A stretch of 64,000 nucleotides of DNA from Sebastes aleutianus (lineage: Eukaryota > Chordata > Actinopteri > Perciformes > Sebastidae): NCBI GenBank assembly GCA_916700875.1, contig CAKAKS010000039.1:15349139-15413138 (forward strand), in the 5' to 3' direction. Each line of letters starts with the position of its first letter. Positions within the stretch are counted from its first letter, which is position 1. The notes under the pieces were generated by a model, which had not been told where the DNA came from, did not search any database, and was given only the letters and a program-made list of their open reading frames with translations. The position numbers were made by a program, and so were the translations under genes. Of the stretch, positions 24,201 through 34,915 are shown piece after piece.

Positions 24201-24973
24201 CGATTAGTCTATTTTACGGGCCTGAAACTATATAACAAAGCCTATGGCATTTCTAAACACACTACACCAATACTAGAGAAATAAATCAGCAGTTTTTATT
24301 GTTCTATAGAAGCTATGGAAAAGTTGCCTGTGGTCTGTGGATTATCCTCAGCAACAGGTCTTTGTTATTATGTTTTCGGGTTGTCTGTATGCCCGTCTGT
24401 ACATCCGTCCGTCTGTCCGTCCGTCCGTCCCATTCTCGTGAACTCGATATCTCAGGAACGCCTGGAGGGAATTTCTTCAAATTTGTCACAAACGTCCACT
24501 TGGACTGATTTAGAATTTGGTGGTCAAAGGTCACTGTGACCTCACAAAACACGTTTTTGGCCATAACTTAAGAATTCATATGCTAATTATGACGATTTCA
24601 CACAAATGTCTAACAGGATAAAATGATGAAGTGACGACATTCTGTACAGACGTGGATGTAAACTGTAACTTCAATGGTTGGCGGAGACACACAACCACGA
24701 GGCGGTAATTCTAGTTTCCCTCTCTTTAAAAGAGATGTTACTGATTTGTTCAACTGTAATTTTTCTGTACTTTGAAGGTTATAACCCAAATTCTGTTCAC
24801 CTACATTGTTTTTGGGAGGTGCCAGAAGTCTCAAAATCACAAAATCTTGGCAGATAAAACCAAACATGTATGATTATTCCTTTCTGTCTTTTTTATAATG
24901 TTCACAATTTTGTTATGTTTTTGTTTTTTTACCTTACAGAGAGTCGCAGCCCTCTGCTAATGGACCGGCCTAA
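10647..24973 (+). CDS. ppp6r2: Serine/threonine-protein phosphatase 6 regulatory subunit 2 (SAPS domain), 23 coding exons
   Basis: Exons: 10647-10774, 10897-10995, 11941-12127, 13371-13508, 13589-13654, 13800-13912, 14012-14125, 15142-15262, 15665-15826, 15913-16143, 16258-16322, 16407-16522, 16627-16712, 17581-17658, 17751-17848, 17932-17992, 18253-18374, 18519-18694, 19510-19666, 20220-20299, 21891-22101, 23277-23423, 24940-24973. All phases join and give 929 residues (human PPP6R2 about 960). The start MFWKFDLH, then [55 protein letters not shown] and [11 protein letters not shown] are signatures of the SAPS domain, an alpha-helical repeat fold that binds the PP6 catalytic subunit and ankyrin-repeat partners. 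The C-terminal half is acidic and Ser-rich, with [10 protein letters not shown] and [12 protein letters not shown], and it ends NGPA. R1 and R3 are alternatives; synteny with adm2-miox-lmf2 favours R2. The acceptor of exon 19 and donor of exon 18 are the least certain junctions. Confidence 0.93.
11115..11742. mobile_element. piggyBac-like nonautonomous element in ppp6r2 intron 2
   Basis: The ends aggataac... and ...gttatcct are inverted repeats that continue for about 25 bp (tttttcaacctg inside), flanked on both sides by TTAA (11111-11114 and 11743-11746), the piggyBac target duplication. A second inner inverted pair (around 11190-11235 and 11500-11560, agggtcctttccgtaatg type) makes the 628-bp element a long imperfect palindrome. 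No transposase. Confidence 0.8.
14245..15070. mobile_element. Nonautonomous hAT-type element in ppp6r2 intron 7
   Basis: Flanked by identical 8-bp repeats tgaccatt (14237-14244 and 15071-15078). Its ends are imperfect inverted repeats built on ggg-gtcacgattt (left ggggcgtcacgatt, right complement gggtgtgtcacgattt), continuing with caaatcgaa words. Length 826 bp. The open frames inside are low-complexity, and no transposase was recognised. Confidence 0.8.
16739..17492. mobile_element. Nonautonomous hAT-type element in ppp6r2 intron 13
   Basis: Begins cagggctggact and ends agtccagccctg (perfect 12-bp TIRs), flanked by identical 8-bp repeats tcatctac at 16731-16738 and 17493-17500. Internally it has a GC hairpin, acggcgca/tgcgccgt, near 17073-17100. 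Length 754 bp. It sits 26 bases beyond the exon-13 donor. Confidence 0.85.
18718..19412. mobile_element. Nonautonomous hAT-type element (gggctgcacgat family) in ppp6r2 intron 18
   Basis: The left end tagggctgcacgatta and right end taattgtgcagcccta are near-perfect inverted repeats. Flanks ttctatag (18710-18717) and ttctacag (19413-19420) match at 7 of 8 positions, as for a hAT insertion. The interior carries a (CA)n run at about 19216-19260. The left edge is only 23 bases from the splice donor after 18694. Confidence 0.8.
19216..19261. repeat. (CA)n microsatellite
   Basis: Uninterrupted CA repeats inside the hAT element of ppp6r2 intron 18. Confidence 0.95.
20900..21725. mobile_element. Composite repeat in ppp6r2 intron 20: DNA-element-like ends with an inserted LINE tail
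   Basis: Sequences such as gaatgtggtctgagtgatcgg (written here split: gaatgtggtctg + agtgatcgg, about 20987-21007) and the end gggtctgaacagggccat (about 21707-21724) are of a kind dispersed in fish genomes. A pyrimidine microsatellite (TC then TATC, 21229-21281) follows, then a LINE 3' tail (about 21285-21510: ggtctcggcagatggccgcc ... gacgctatac, ending in a (TTGAA)n repeat). Termini and target duplication could not be fixed. Confidence 0.4.
22328..22351 (+). CDS. ppp6r2: Candidate 24-nt alternative microexon of ppp6r2
   Basis: A long pyrimidine tract (about 22240-22320) ends in ctccag, followed by 24 bases and then gtatgt, a good donor. Both flanking ppp6r2 exons meet in phase 2, and 24 bases preserve the frame, adding eight residues after VFSR. 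No stop codon is created. It lies between exons 21891-22101 and 23277-23423. There is no expression evidence, and I do not recall a counterpart. Confidence 0.4.
23570..23775. repeat. Small repeat with inverted gcattttgtaataa words in ppp6r2 intron 22
   Basis: The word cattttgtaataa occurs in both orientations several times (about 23570, 23627, 23648, 23695, 23725), bounded by cccctcc on the left and ggagggg on the right. This is consistent with a small palindromic MITE. Boundaries are uncertain. Confidence 0.35.
24385..24716. mobile_element. Dispersed fish repeat in ppp6r2 intron 22
   Basis: A run of ccgtctgt/ccgt repeats (24398-24430) is followed by ctcgatatctcaggaacgcc, ggtcaaaggtcactgtgacc and, at the right end, cacgaggcggtaattctagtt. 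I recognise this arrangement as a common dispersed element in fish genomes, but cannot name its family with confidence. Confidence 0.5.
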
Positions 24974-24991
24974 CGATGCAACACAGGCACA

Positions 24992-25043
<52 letters not shown>
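24992..25043. repeat. (CA)n microsatellite
   Basis: Uninterrupted CA repeats starting 19 bases after the ppp6r2 stop codon, so within its 3' UTR. Confidence 0.95.
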
Positions 25044-25046
<3 letters not shown>

Positions 25047-26512
25047 CTTCATACCTGTCCATTCAACACGCCGCAATGCCACCTTTGCTTCCTGTTAGCA
25101 GCCCTCCAATGCCCTTTTTTGTGTCCGAAGAATGGCAGATGCTCTGTGTTGAGGTCAAACAGCCCTTAACAGTATGTATGCCTGATGACACATATCTACA
25201 CATTCTACACATACTGTAGATACATTGATCTCTCCTGCACCTTCATGACATAATTACAACTGAACCTCTTCAAAGAGGAATGTGTGTTTTAAAGAGCATT
25301 TCATCGTACCAGACCCCCAAAAGCCAAATTCTGTTACATATGAACTATTTTCAAAATATGATTTTCCCATTGAACGAGAGAGAGAGAGAGTGACAACAGT
25401 CTTACCTGTTGTGATGAGCAGCGGTTACAGAGTGTTTGAGTGTCAGCTGTGGCATTTTAAGAAGACACATACCTAACTCTGAAATTTGACCTTTATTGAA
25501 TTCAGCATCAAATTTCAGATTGTTTGAGCATGTCTGCTCTCTGGGCAATACATCACAGCCCAGAGATTTTTTTCTATTAGAGCATTTGACTGTTTACACT
25601 TTAGTAGAGAAAACTGTATTCAAATAATCAGCCAAGATTACAAAAGCCAAGATGCTTGCAAAGCTAGCTGCCGTTTTCTCTTCTGCATTTCAATGTACAT
25701 GCCAGGCAAACATTTTATTAGTGCAGATGTGTGAGTGATAATAATTTGGCTTATTTCATTCATGCTACCTAAATCATTTCTCAGTCCAAGTAGGATTTCT
25801 TTGCTTTGATCATGTGGATCATAGATGCTCTCTTTTTTTTGGTAATGTGGAGCATCAGATTTGGGAGCATCGTGTGTCTCTTCCTCCTCAAACCTCTGAC
25901 AGATCCATGTAGTTGAGAGGTGTGTGTGTGCTGTTGTATCCATGTGTGTGTGTAGACATGTGTGTGTATGTGTGTTTGAGCTCTGTCTGAGTTACAGAGT
26001 GTATTCTCAGGTCCAAGGAGAGGTATGCAGATACAAAAGAAAGCACACCTGTGTAACACACACACACACACACTCAGTTGCCATACACACATGGATACAC
26101 AGCCAAATCTATACACGTGTGCAAAAAACACAGTGATGTGCACATACCAATTCATATCACCCTCAGAGCTGTTTAAATGTAATATTGTGAAATTTGAACC
26201 TGTATTAGGTTGTGGCTATTCTTGGTAATATGTAAACGTAATATAAATGTAAACAGTATATATAAACATTATATCTATTTTTGGAATAAATCCAATGTAT
26301 GGAAAGGCGGTTGTTTTGCAGGTTGCAACGTGTGTATTGTATGTGTGTGTTGTACTGTTGAAATGAGGCAATAATGATGTCTGTGTTTCGGTTAATACCC
26401 CAGCATCAGTTCCTGTTCCTCTGCTACATGCTTCCTACATGGAGGTTTGAGAGTGTGTGGGTGAATGTGAGTCGGTAGTCTGGGCGGTGGTTCCTCCGTG
26501 TTATTTACTTAA

Positions 26513-27661
26513 AGGATAATTGTGGTTTATTAGAACTTGGGTCATATGGTGCACGAGAAGAGTCCATAAGAACGCCCCCGTCTTGTGGTATTCATGACCT
26601 CATAAGTGGAAAGATTCTGAATGCTCCGAGTTCACAAGTTGTTTGTTGACATTAAATTTTTCGGTACATAATAAATTAATATATTGTAATTTTAGTCGTA
26701 TATTGTAATTCTTCATAATTTTATAATATGTCTGAGGAAAATGTTGATATTCCCAACGACCTCATCTTTTTCCTCCGTTATTATGCCTTTGCATTTCCTG
26801 CATTATGTTACCCTACCCTTGCTAGCTTGCTAAATTGTAAGCTTTGTTGTTGGCTTCTAGATGCCAACAGTAACGTTAATATTGCCGTTGCTTAGCAGCG
26901 GTGTTCTCACAACTTATTATATTGTTTACACAACTTCCAATGTTGTAAACACAAGCTCACATGTTTCATTTGAAGGCACCAGTAGTTTCATTCATCAGAT
27001 TAAAACAAAACACCAGGTTAACCGATCTTGTTCGGAAGAGAAAACACAGGTGAACATAATAAAATAATACCAAAATGACTGCTTCAGCTTCTACATTTTA
27101 TCATATTATTTGTGCGCACAAACTTTTCCTAATGTAATGTGGGATTATTATTATCAACTAGAGCTGAACAAATGTGTTGATTAATCCAATAGTTGATAAA
27201 CAGAAGAATATTAGGCAACTATGTTGATAATCAATTAGTCGTTAAAGTCATTTTTCAGGCACTTTTTCAGTTTCAGTTTCTCAATTTGCAGCTTTTCTTT
27301 GTCTAATGTTATAATAAACTGAATGTCTTTGGACTGTTGGTCAGATGGAACAAACAATTTGATGGGTTCACTTTGGGTTTTAAGATATTGTGATATTTTA
27401 TAGACCAAAAGATTAATCGATTTAATCAGTAAACCACTCCTCGGATTAATCGGTAATGAAAATAATCGTACGTGGCAGCCGTAATGTCAACACTTTGGGT
27501 GAGCACACATTCATGTTGTTTAGATAATCTGACTAAACTGTTTTTAAAACCAGTTTGATTGCTGATCTTCATTTTATCAACTTGTTGAGTACAATCTAAT
27601 CATAACCGATAGTAATCATGACAAAAACAAGACCCAAGTTGTCATAAACCAGGATTATCCT
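26513..27661. mobile_element. piggyBac-like nonautonomous element with a nested MITE
   Basis: The left end aggataattgtggtttat and the right complement aggataatcctggtttat, both continuing to acttgggtc, are about 30-bp imperfect inverted repeats. The left flank is TTAA (26509-26512); the right is TTAG, one change from TTAA. Within it, about 27160-27484 (ctagagctgaaca ... gtggcagccg, rich in gattaatc) looks like a second, hAT-type MITE inserted later. Confidence 0.65.
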
Positions 27662-28088
27662 TTAGGTTTGGGTGTGCCAGACAGTCATGCTTTACTTTAT
27701 CTTTCTCCTCGTCTCTCTCTTTCTCAGGGCAGGAGTTGACTTTAATTGCATATATGCCTATGGAACGATTTACATAGATTGTTGTATTTATTTTAAAAGC
27801 ACTTTTTCAAGAAGCACTTTTGGTTTGTATTTGGTGGTGCCCAGTGCCACCACGTTATTCCCCACTCAAAGAGGTGGGAATGTTTGACTTGAACGAGTGA
27901 GTTATGTAGATAATTTAGAATACTTTTTCTTCGATGCTTTCTGCCAAAGTGTGTCTTCCCACCAGTCTTACAACTGGGTTTCATATCTGTGAAGTAGCCT
28001 CCTTTCTTGCAATGGTGTCACAGGTCTAAGTTTATCTAAAGCAGTCTTTGTTTGATCCCTCTCTCATGTTTTTTTTTCTTCTTTTTAG

Positions 28089-28152
28089 TCATGTGATGGA
28101 GTTAGCAGAGGATGCCACAAGTCAAAGAAAAGACTTGAAAGATTCATCTTAG
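28089..28152 (+). CDS. Candidate alternative terminal exon of ppp6r2
   Basis: A strong pyrimidine tract (28061-28086) ends in ag. The following bases, joined to the phase-2 end of the exon finishing at 23423, would read HHVMELAEDATSQRKDL... for 21 residues, then stop at 28150-28152. Frame agreement alone has a one-in-three chance, and the normal last exon at 24940 fits the family ending better, so this is speculative. Confidence 0.2.
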
Positions 28153-28839
28153 ATCACAGATATTTTGCTTTTATCTGTTCAGCACTTTGAGTTGTTTGAA
28201 GTGGAGCTGCACAGAGAGAAAGCATTGGTTTAAGTCAGGGTTAGAGGAGAAAAACAGGGCTGTTTTGTTGTCAGGGTGTGTACAGGGTCAGAATATGTCA
28301 TCCCGTCTTTCGCCAAACCTAAGCACTGCGTCTGACCCTTACCTTTGTGTTTTGGTGTGTGTGTTTGTGTGTCCTTCACCTTGAGAGTGTGGTGTGTGTG
28401 TGCAGTGTAGCTACGGGTACGGTGTGATGTTATGCATAATGGCATGAGGTACAATACAGTCATCTTTAAGTGCCGTTAAGTTTGCACATTAGCCTCATTC
28501 ACCTCATTGGGTATGTGCTGTATTGTACAGTGTATGCCCAAAACTTTAATTGAGAGACAATGGGTGTTAAATTGTTTCTTCATCCCATTATCTGTTACTA
28601 ACACTGAGGCCATTTCAAATCTTCCTCGCATTATAGCTGATTACATTTGTGTGTGTATGTACAGTATGTGTGTGGAAGTGTGTGTGGGAGTGGTGCGACA
28701 GGCAGCCGTGTTGTAAAATGCCTTTTTTTGTAAAGTGGACTGATGCTGGTGTTTTTTTTTTCTTTTTTTTTTTTTCATTTAGGGAGTAATGTGTCTGTTT
28801 CCTGTTGTCAATTTAGCTTGTACATTCAGATATGAACCT

Positions 28840-28845
28840 AATAAA
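28840..28845 (+). terminator. Possible polyadenylation signal (aataaa)
   Basis: Canonical hexamer in plus orientation with a GT-rich stretch 25-40 bases downstream. It is the best candidate for the distal 3' end of ppp6r2, but unproven. Confidence 0.35.
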
Positions 28846-28889
28846 TATGTCAGACCAAGAAAAACGCATGAGCCTGTGTTTGTCTCACA

Positions 28890-29410
28890 TTTATTAATAA
28901 TAATAATAATAATAATAACAATAATAATTATTATTATCATTATAACTTTCAAAACAGCAGTTGCAAAGGGCTTCACGGTTAATAATAAAAAACATAGTAA
29001 TACACAGCATGAAAACATACAATTTATAAAACTGGAGCAGATACTAAACGATAAAAGCAATATAATATTTAAAAAAAAAAAAAATTAAAATAAAATAAAA
29101 CACAAAACCAAAGGATTTGCAAGCAACAAACTTATAAAAATGCCGGTGTATAAAAATGAGTTTTTAAAATGTGGTATAGTCTCAGCTGACCTGACAGTGA
29201 GGGAGGAGACAGTTCCATAGTGTTGAAGCTAAAATGGCAAAAGCACGGTTCCCCCTTTTTGTTTTGAGTCTGGACAGTGGGATCTTTAATAGCAATTGGT
29301 CAGAAGATCTGAGTAATCTTGGTGCAAGGTATTGGGTTATGAGTTCAGAAATATAAGAGGGTGCCATGCCATGGAGGGCTTTGAATGTGATCAGGAGGAA
29401 TTGTGATCAG
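28890..29410 (-). mobile_element. LINE 3' end (same type as 9556-10001), minus strand
   Basis: The minus-strand frame around 29367-29182 contains YLAPRLLRSSDQLLL, RGNRAFAILASTLWN and a stop soon after. This is the degenerate terminal part of a CR1/L2/Rex-type reverse transcriptase. The 3' tail runs left into an (AAT)n simple repeat at about 28893-28940. Confidence 0.7.
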
Positions 29411-29447
29411 GATTTACATCCTGCTGTAACACAAACACATACAGTAC

Positions 29448-29482
<35 letters not shown>

Positions 29483-30341
29483 AGGACTTGGTCCATGGAA
29501 ACACAAATATGTTTACCTTAGGGGCAGGTGAGCTAGTGGATTATGTTGCCTCCAGCTCCTTACAATATGTCTTCTACACATGTGAGCCACACTGACAATT
29601 AACGCTACACCATCTCCCTGCTGTTCAAACATAAACCTGCCCGTCTTTTGTGTTAGTACACTTCTCATGTTAACTTTTCAGCTTGGAGTCGTGTCTATAT
29701 ATCATTGCCCCTTTCACTGAGGGTGTGTTTTCATTCCTTGGCTCAGATACATCATGTACAGCATACGTCATCACATTCCTCTATAGTTTACAAGCGGGCC
29801 ACAGACACTGAACACACCTGTTCCTTCTACTCCTTCTTATCCATCTCTTTCCACTTCCATAGAGGAAAAAAAAAACATCTTTTAGTTTGCCATCTGCACC
29901 TGCCTGCTCTCTCTGTGGAGAGTGCATATACATGTGGAGTGTGTGTATGCAGCGGGTGGAAAGGGGAAGAAGGCGGAGTTGTGTTTTGTACTTTAATGGG
30001 TTGTGGAGAAACCTGCCTGTCTGCTCGGAGCTGGGAGAGGAGGAGCCTGTGGGGTGTGGGACTCCAGACAAAGGAGACATATACTCACTGACACTGGATC
30101 ACTGGAGCGAAAGGAGAGACAATCCTCAAAACTTGGACTAATTTTTTTTTTTGTTGTGTTTTGGAAATCTTTTGTATTATGTGTTTTGTCAGCTGTATGG
30201 ATTCATTTGTGAGCTGAGAGATGTTTGTGCTGGAGCTCCCATATGCTGTCCGCAGTGTGTAGAAGAAGTGTGTGGGTTAGTATGTTTGGGATGGAAAAGT
30301 GGGGCTGGCACAACCAACAGCTCTGCTCTTAGCTTTACGCC
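29411..30341 (+). promoter_or_regulatory. Upstream region and probable 5' UTR of the mob2-like gene
   Basis: Includes a (GA)n tract (about 29452-29481). Between about 29880 and 30340 the sequence becomes GC-richer and leads without a visible acceptor to the mob2 ATG at 30342, so this exon probably includes the transcription start. No TATA box or specific factor site is firmly identified. Confidence 0.35.
29452..29481. repeat. (GA)n microsatellite
   Basis: Uninterrupted GA repeat upstream of the mob2-like gene. Confidence 0.9.
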
Positions 30342-30675
30342 ATGGGGGGTTGCCATAGTTACCCCTCGGCGAAGAAGGCGGACACCAAGGCTTTTCGACT
30401 TTCTGACATCAACAGTGAAAAACTGTAAGTTTTCAGCATTTCTTTTCTCTTAACTCTCTTCATCAGCCTTACACTTATACTTATGTTTCAGTTTCCTATC
30501 TGGAAATCATTTTTGCATTTTTGCTGTTCCATCTTTCTATTGTCTCCTATAAATACTCTGAAAGAACCTAAACTAACAGAAAAGCAGGATGTTGTTGTAG
30601 TAATGGATACTGTGCAGGAAACATGACTGGAAAGCTGGCCGCACATGGTTTACTCAGGAATGTTCTCCAGATAAA

Positions 30676-30713
<38 letters not shown>

Positions 30714-33700
30714 ACATATTTGTCTGATGGCATCAGTGAAGGTGGATTCCTCTAACAGCAGGAACACATGTTGGTAGTTTGAACCAAGATGAGGAAAGAC
30801 TCTGGTTTTTAAACACGGTTTTTATGCAAATATTTGCTCTAGGATGAATCTTTTAGAGCCAGCTGGCTGCGCTGAAGAGGCCTGTTTATATATCACCCTC
30901 ACGGCCGAGGTAAAGGTAAACAGATGGCCAAGAGCAGGAGAGCACGGTCACAGAGGAGTGTGTTTACACACAAACACAACATTACAAGTAGCTCCGGGTT
31001 CATTGTGCTTGTGTGCTGACAACTGGTAGCCAAGAGGCGGCAATTTAGTTAATACCATGAAGCCTGAACAAAACAGGATGTTAACAAAAGAAGTTCCTGT
31101 GGACATTAGAGAAGTGTGGCGAGGATTTACACTACTCTACCTTTTGTACAGCTAATGTTTACATTCAGCTCTGACACGATTCCTCCCTCTCTACCTCCTC
31201 TGACCTTTTAGTTTGGACAAATACCTGCTCTTTAGACCATTATTCTCCCTACTCACACACACATTTACACCAGGGGCATTGAAACGCCACAGAGAGCACT
31301 GTTTCCCTTATCACAGTAGGCAAGGTCACACTGAGTAAACTCTCAGCTGCTGTGTGTGTGTGGGTGTAGACATCCAAAAACTGAGTGTAGCAGCTGCCTG
31401 CCTGCCTCTACACTTTCAAATATTCACTTTAATCAAAAGCGCCCTCTTAAAAAAACATTCTTGCTGTCAAACAGACCGAGCAGAGCACTCCTCATCATCA
31501 TCACAGCGCACTGCCTGCGTCACCTCCCTGTTTGCATAAAGTCAAATCATGCTGCCAAGTTTGACTTTCCAGTACACGATGGAATTCGCAAACAACATCA
31601 TTCATTTCCTGCACTCACACTCTGTAGTTATCACAAGTTCCCAAGCTGCCCGTCCTGTGTGACTGATTATAAAGAAGCACTAGCTGTATAGCTTATCAGT
31701 AGGTATATGAACCGATGTAGGAAAGCCCTGGAAAGCCGGCAGGCCTCAGCACTCGGCTCTGTACATTATCATGCACAATGTTGGTCCTTTCGGTCATTTG
31801 CTTTGTGGCACTGACCACCGCAGCAGTGAGCTTCATTAACAGTAATTACTCTGGCCTCTGAATTAACTGCCTTCATTAAATTCAATTAAATGCTGGTTTA
31901 TGGGACTCTTAGCTCTGCAGTTACAGCGTTGTTTGCATGTTTTTGCATGAGTGTGTGCCAGCCACAGAGAGGAGCGTAAAACCTGTTATCTACTGACTGC
32001 AGCAGGAGTAATTAATCCACTGACCTATTGATTGTTTCACACAGCGATATTTTCTGTCTCTCTGTCTTTCTCTTTCTGCCTCTGCTTCATTAACTGTGCA
32101 CTGTGTCTTCCCCCCTCCAAGGGGAATTAATAACAATTATCTGGAGGAGCGTCCGTATCTGCAGCAGCAGTACATGTGCCAGCTGGTCACACACACAGAT
32201 GTGTTTGCCCTCACGGCGCTGCCGCCTGGCGTCGACAGGGCAGAGTGGCTTGCCAGCAACAGTGAGTAGACCCCATTAAACACAGCAGATTTTGGACTGT
32301 TTGTACCTCTTTTCTCCAGCTCCTTATCCTCCCCCACACACTTTAAACAAACAAACATAGCAATATGTACGAGGTGTAATTTCTTTCCTATTGATTTCTT
32401 TCAGCGGTGGCGTTTTTCAAGCATATAAACCTGTTCTCTAGTGCGCTGTCTGAGTTCTGCACTCCCAGTACCTGTCCAACTGCCTGTGGACCAGACAACA
32501 CGTAAGTTATACTGCTCATATTTTCTCACTTTGTCCTAGTAGTATCATGTCATGAAGATACTTTTAAGTTTTATTTGCAGATGTTCTGAGATCTCCATGG
32601 TGAAACCCTTTAACTACTTTCTATCAAAGTAATCATCCCAAAACCACAAAAACTGTTGACAGTGCAGTTTGTGGGTTATCCTGAATAACGAGGAAGATGT
32701 TTCTGGTAAAGACAATTTGCTGTTGAAAATGCTTTGGGGACCACAAATGAAACTTTACAACATTCACCTCCATCGTTAAAAGGGGAACTCCACCGATTTT
32801 ACAAGTCAAAGTCGGTTAGGTTTTGGGAAGTAGCCTACTACTGCATATGTGATAAAAGTTGTATAACATCTTTGGTGAGTCAAGAGGGAGCTGTGTGATA
32901 TCTGATACATTTCCTCAAGTGATGTCACTTGAGTCAGCATCTGTTTGAAACTGAAAAAATCATCTGGGGGTGTGGAGTTAGAGAGAAGTGAGGTTACCTC
33001 TGTAGCCCACTCCTCATCTCTAGTTGACGGTCATGTCTAGAAGGAAACCCTCGCGAGATGGTAAGGGTTAAAGGTCAAATATTTAGGGTTAGGCATTAAC
33101 CTTGACTGGTTAAGGTTAGGATAGGTCGTCGGGCACGAGTCTTATGGGGTTTTTGCATGTTATTGCAAGTTTTCACAGCTTGCGGGTTACCTTCTAGACA
33201 TAACCCTGGTTGATGCTAGCTGCTCGAGGCTACATTAACTGCTACTAACATAACACACCAGAATCTCTGTGTTGGCGGTTGAGTTGCATTGTGGGCAATG
33301 TATGCGCCAGGTTTGACGAGGAAGAAGAATGAGTGGAATAAAAAAAGACGCTATCTCTGGTTTTGCTGCATCGATTTTGCTACTTTTTAAAACTCTCCAT
33401 CGTGAGTCCAACAATGTCATAGACCTTTTCAAACTTGACAATACAAACAGTCTAAATGGGTCCATTTGTATTTCCTGTTGAAATGTTTGTTAATGCAGTA
33501 GCTGACGGGAAGTAAACTTGGACCAAAGCTGTTGCCCTAGCAACAGAATGGCAAAGAAAAGGTCTATAAGGGTGCAATGATAAATCGGTGAATGGGATGG
33601 TGGCAGAAGCTTCACTAGAATTGAGATCTCAAAACATGTTTTGTTGTGACTTGGGTGAACTGACTCTTGAAGATTGTAGAAAAAGTGTTTTCCTCCAGTT

Positions 33701-34398
33701 TCTCTGTCTTTCACAGTTACAGCCCAGCAGCACTACATATAAACAATTATAAAGCAGAAAACTGGATATATTTAAGTATCACTTGTGCAATGTTTGTTCA
33801 TATAATTACTAAACTTGAGGCATGATAGTGAAAGTTCATTTTTGACCATAAAAACAATATAATAATAATAATATAATATAATATAATGTTCCTTTATAAG
33901 GCTGAACACACAGCATATTGTGTCTCTGTGTGTTGGTGTTGTCAGGGTTTATGTTTGGACCGATGACCACGGCAGGAAGCTGAAGTGCTCTGCCCCGCTT
34001 TACTTTGACTATGCCATGTCATACATTCAGGAGCTACTGACTGATGAAGATGTTTTCCCCACAAAAGCAGGTAAAGGGGCATATTATTTACCGGTATGCT
34101 GCATTGTTCTGCATCACATTACACATCCCCGAAGCCATTATCTCTTCCCTCTTTTCCAGGTTCAGAGTTTCCGTCAGGCTTCATCTTTCTGGTCCAGAAG
34201 GTGTTTTTGCTGTTTTTCAGGACTCTAGCTCACATTTACTGGTGTCACTACAGAGAGACACTGGCGCTGGGCCTGCACCCACACCTCAACACACTCTTCA
34301 CACACCTCACACTCTTCTGCCGGCAGCATGCCCTGTTGGAGCCGGAGGACACTGAGCCGCTGCACGACCTCATTGCAGCTCTGGGACAGCAAGACTGA
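30342..34398 (+). CDS. mob2: MOB kinase activator 2-like protein, five exons
   Basis: Exons 30342-30424, 32122-32261, 32405-32501, 33946-34070 and 34160-34398 join in phase to 227 residues (human MOB2 about 237). The order of motifs is that of the Mob1/phocein fold: ALPPGVDRAEWLASNT, FFKHINLFSSALSEFC, DEDVFPTKAG, LAHIYWCHYRETLAL and HLNTLF. Zinc ligands are visible as the C-x4-C pair in FCTPSTC and the H-x4-H pair in HIYWCH. DEDVFPTK and the ETLAL-L-HLNTL pattern are MOB2-like rather than MOB1/3/4. MOB2 binds NDR1/2 kinases and competes with MOB1. The start exon codes MGGCHSYPSAKKADTK and runs straight to its donor. The protein is diverged from human MOB2 elsewhere, so it may be a teleost paralogue (mob2a/b). 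Confidence 0.85.
30678..30712. repeat. (GT)n microsatellite
   Basis: Uninterrupted GT repeat in mob2 intron 1. Confidence 0.95.
33025..33208. mobile_element. Small inverted-repeat element in mob2 intron 3
   Basis: The left end gtcatgtctagaaggaaacc and the complement of the right end, gttatgtctagaaggtaacc, are inverted repeats about 180 bp apart. The interior holds ggttaaggttagg-type words. Its right half recurs at the end of the ggttagg array at 46.9-47.5 kb. Confidence 0.6.
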
Positions 34399-34545
34399 CC
34401 CTAAACACACATTGTACTCTCACTTTTTTATCACACACACACTTATATACGTGATATATCTTGTTGTAAAGCTATATAGTGTCTCTCACCACTCTGGACT
34501 TCACAATATGGATTTTTTTAAAGGTATGGAAGTTGTTAAATAGAA

Positions 34546-34551
34546 AATAAA
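34546..34551 (+). terminator. Probable mob2 polyadenylation signal (aataaa)
   Basis: First canonical hexamer after the mob2 stop, 148 bases downstream; gives a short 3' UTR. A second aataaa lies near 35037. Confidence 0.5.
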
Positions 34552-34806
34552 ATACTGTTAATGAACAGTATTTGGGAGAATGAATGAGCCTGCTCTGCTT
34601 TAAAAAGCAGAACATCAGACCGGATCTTGCTCCTGCTGTATATAGTTGTCATCAGTTATTATGATAATGTGTGAAACTTTATTATTGCATGTTAGTGTCT
34701 TTAACATAATGGTGCATTATTATATTTTGTTAAAGTCAAGATCTTCAACGTCATTCATGTCTTCCTCACAGGCTTAATACAGTAATATAAACAATGAATC
34801 GTCCAG

Positions 34807-34851
34807 TTCTCAGTCAATATATATATATATATATATATTGACTGAGAATAT

Positions 34852-34897
<46 letters not shown>

Positions 34898-34915
34898 ATT
34901 TATATATATATAAAC
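34807..34915. repeat. AT microsatellite with a 42-nt perfect palindrome
   Basis: ttctcagtcaat, an (AT)n run and attgactgagaa form a perfect palindrome at 34807-34848, followed by more (AT)n to about 34913. Confidence 0.9.

Larger units (their letters stand above)
24974..28850 (+). other. Downstream region of ppp6r2: probable long 3' UTR or intergenic DNA
   Basis: After the stop lies a (CA)n tract (about 24992-25043), then mostly unique AT-rich DNA with GT-rich patches (25920-26110) and a piggyBac-like element. A canonical aataaa at 28840-28845, followed by GT-rich sequence (about 28868-28885), could be the 3' end of ppp6r2, implying a UTR of nearly 4 kb. No protein-coding gene was recognised apart from one candidate alternative terminal exon. 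Confidence 0.35.

Noticed and set aside
24313..24564. Paired plus and minus frames at 24.3-24.6 kb
   Set aside because: Located in a dispersed repeat with a ccgt microsatellite; no family resemblance.
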